From contig JBEKCP010000365.1 in assembly GCA_050014815.1 (NCBI GenBank), positions 1-6,388 on the forward strand: a stretch of DNA of 6,388 nucleotides. Reading direction: 5' to 3'. Below the pieces are notes generated by a model, which did not search any database, was not told the DNA's origin, and saw only the letters and a program-made list of their open reading frames with translations. This document shows positions 6,248 through 6,388 of this stretch, piece by piece; position 1 is the stretch's first letter, and each line of letters starts with the position of its first letter. The DNA is from JBEKCP01 sp050014815 (GTDB taxonomy: Bacteria; Planctomycetota; Planctomycetia; Pirellulales; Thermoguttaceae). The position numbers and the translations under genes are program-made.

Positions 6248-6332
6248 GGATTGGGGATTAGGGATTGGACTCGCGTGGTTCGGGGCCTTCTCATCCCCAA
6301 TCCCCAATCCCCAATCCCCAATCCCCAATCCC
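6239..6332. repeat. Heptamer-repeat palindrome at the 3' end of the operon
   Basis: The left arm has four units of AGGGATT/GGGGATT type (6239-6266), and the right arm has five ATCCCCA units plus a partial one (6293-6332). The arms are complementary apart from A/G variation in the left arm, so RNA from here would form a stem of about 28 bp with a loop of roughly 25 bases. The left arm overlaps the last two codons and the TAG stop of the second ATP-grasp gene. It may end transcription or protect the mRNA 3' end, although no T run follows directly (ctctctt only). The unit is the same as the AATCCCC group inserted inside that gene. Confidence 0.8.
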
Positions 6333-6342
6333 TCTCTTCGTG

Positions 6343-6383
6343 TATAATCCGTGTTTCATCCGTGGCTCAGTCGGCCGAAAGGA
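6343..6383 (+). promoter_or_regulatory. Possible -10 box and ribosome binding site for a gene past the window
   Basis: TATAAT at 6343-6348 is a perfect -10 hexamer, but no -35 match lies 16-18 bases upstream, where the heptamer repeat sits. aaagga at 6378-6383 is a Shine-Dalgarno match 5 bases from the window end, so a + strand start codon is likely just beyond. A direct repeat (atccgtg at 6347-6353 and 6358-6364) overlaps the region and could itself be part of a dispersed repeat, which weakens the promoter call. Confidence 0.3.
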
Positions 6384-6388
6384 ACCGC

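Noticed and set aside
5561..6328. Long open frame on the minus strand with a GIGDWGLGIGD start
   Set aside because: Its first residues are a translation of the heptamer repeat, and the rest mirrors the ATP-grasp gene in a GC-rich antisense frame, with no recognisable domain.
1..6388. CRISPR array, tRNA or rRNA genes
   Set aside because: No regularly spaced repeats with unique spacers and no cloverleaf or rRNA-like stretch were seen; the only tandem repeats are contiguous heptamers.

Overview
The window is GC-rich (about two thirds G+C by eye), with strong G/C preference at third codon positions. The best guess for the host is a planctomycete (Planctomycetota) or a relative. This rests on three things: a BatA/VWA membrane protein ending in an 'ADPAESDIR' segment, short palindromic elements containing GGAGTGCGGCGAC/GTCGCCGCACTCC, and heptanucleotide repeat clusters in and beside genes. 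It is an inference from sequence style, not a database match.

Layout, all genes on the + strand. (1) Bases 1-1809 hold the 3' part of a BatA-like von Willebrand factor A membrane protein, cut by the window's left edge. (2) Bases 1810-1960 hold a MITE-like inverted-repeat element that starts right after that stop codon. (3) Bases 1979-2725 encode a class I SAM-dependent methyltransferase. (4) A 100-base gap follows, with a candidate sigma70-type promoter. (5) Bases 2826-4160 encode a lysine 2,3-aminomutase (KamA) with its radical-SAM, PLP and lysine-binding residues intact. (6) Bases 4145-5137 encode a D-Ala-D-Ala-ligase-like ATP-grasp enzyme whose start overlaps the kamA stop by 16 bases. (7) After a 33-base gap with a perfect 8-bp hairpin, bases 5171-6247 encode a second, divergent ATP-grasp enzyme. 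(8) Bases 6239-6332 form a heptamer-repeat palindrome overlapping the end of that gene. They are followed by a possible promoter and ribosome binding site for a gene just beyond the window.

The three genes from 2826 to 6247 look like one operon. KamA would make L-beta-lysine from L-lysine. The two ATP-grasp ligases lack the N-terminal signature of housekeeping Ddl and have unusual substrate loops, so they could join beta-lysine, or another amino acid, to a carboxylate. No beta-lysine acetyltransferase (AblB) is visible, although one could lie past the right edge. A beta-lysine-conjugating pathway is therefore the main hypothesis; a role in compatible-solute formation is the main alternative.

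The most striking sequence feature is an in-frame insertion of about 105 bases made of heptamer repeats (TCAGTTG, ACAACGG and AATCCCC types) inside the second ATP-grasp gene. It adds about 35 low-complexity residues without breaking the frame. Because the unit is 7 bases, any single-unit gain or loss would shift the frame.
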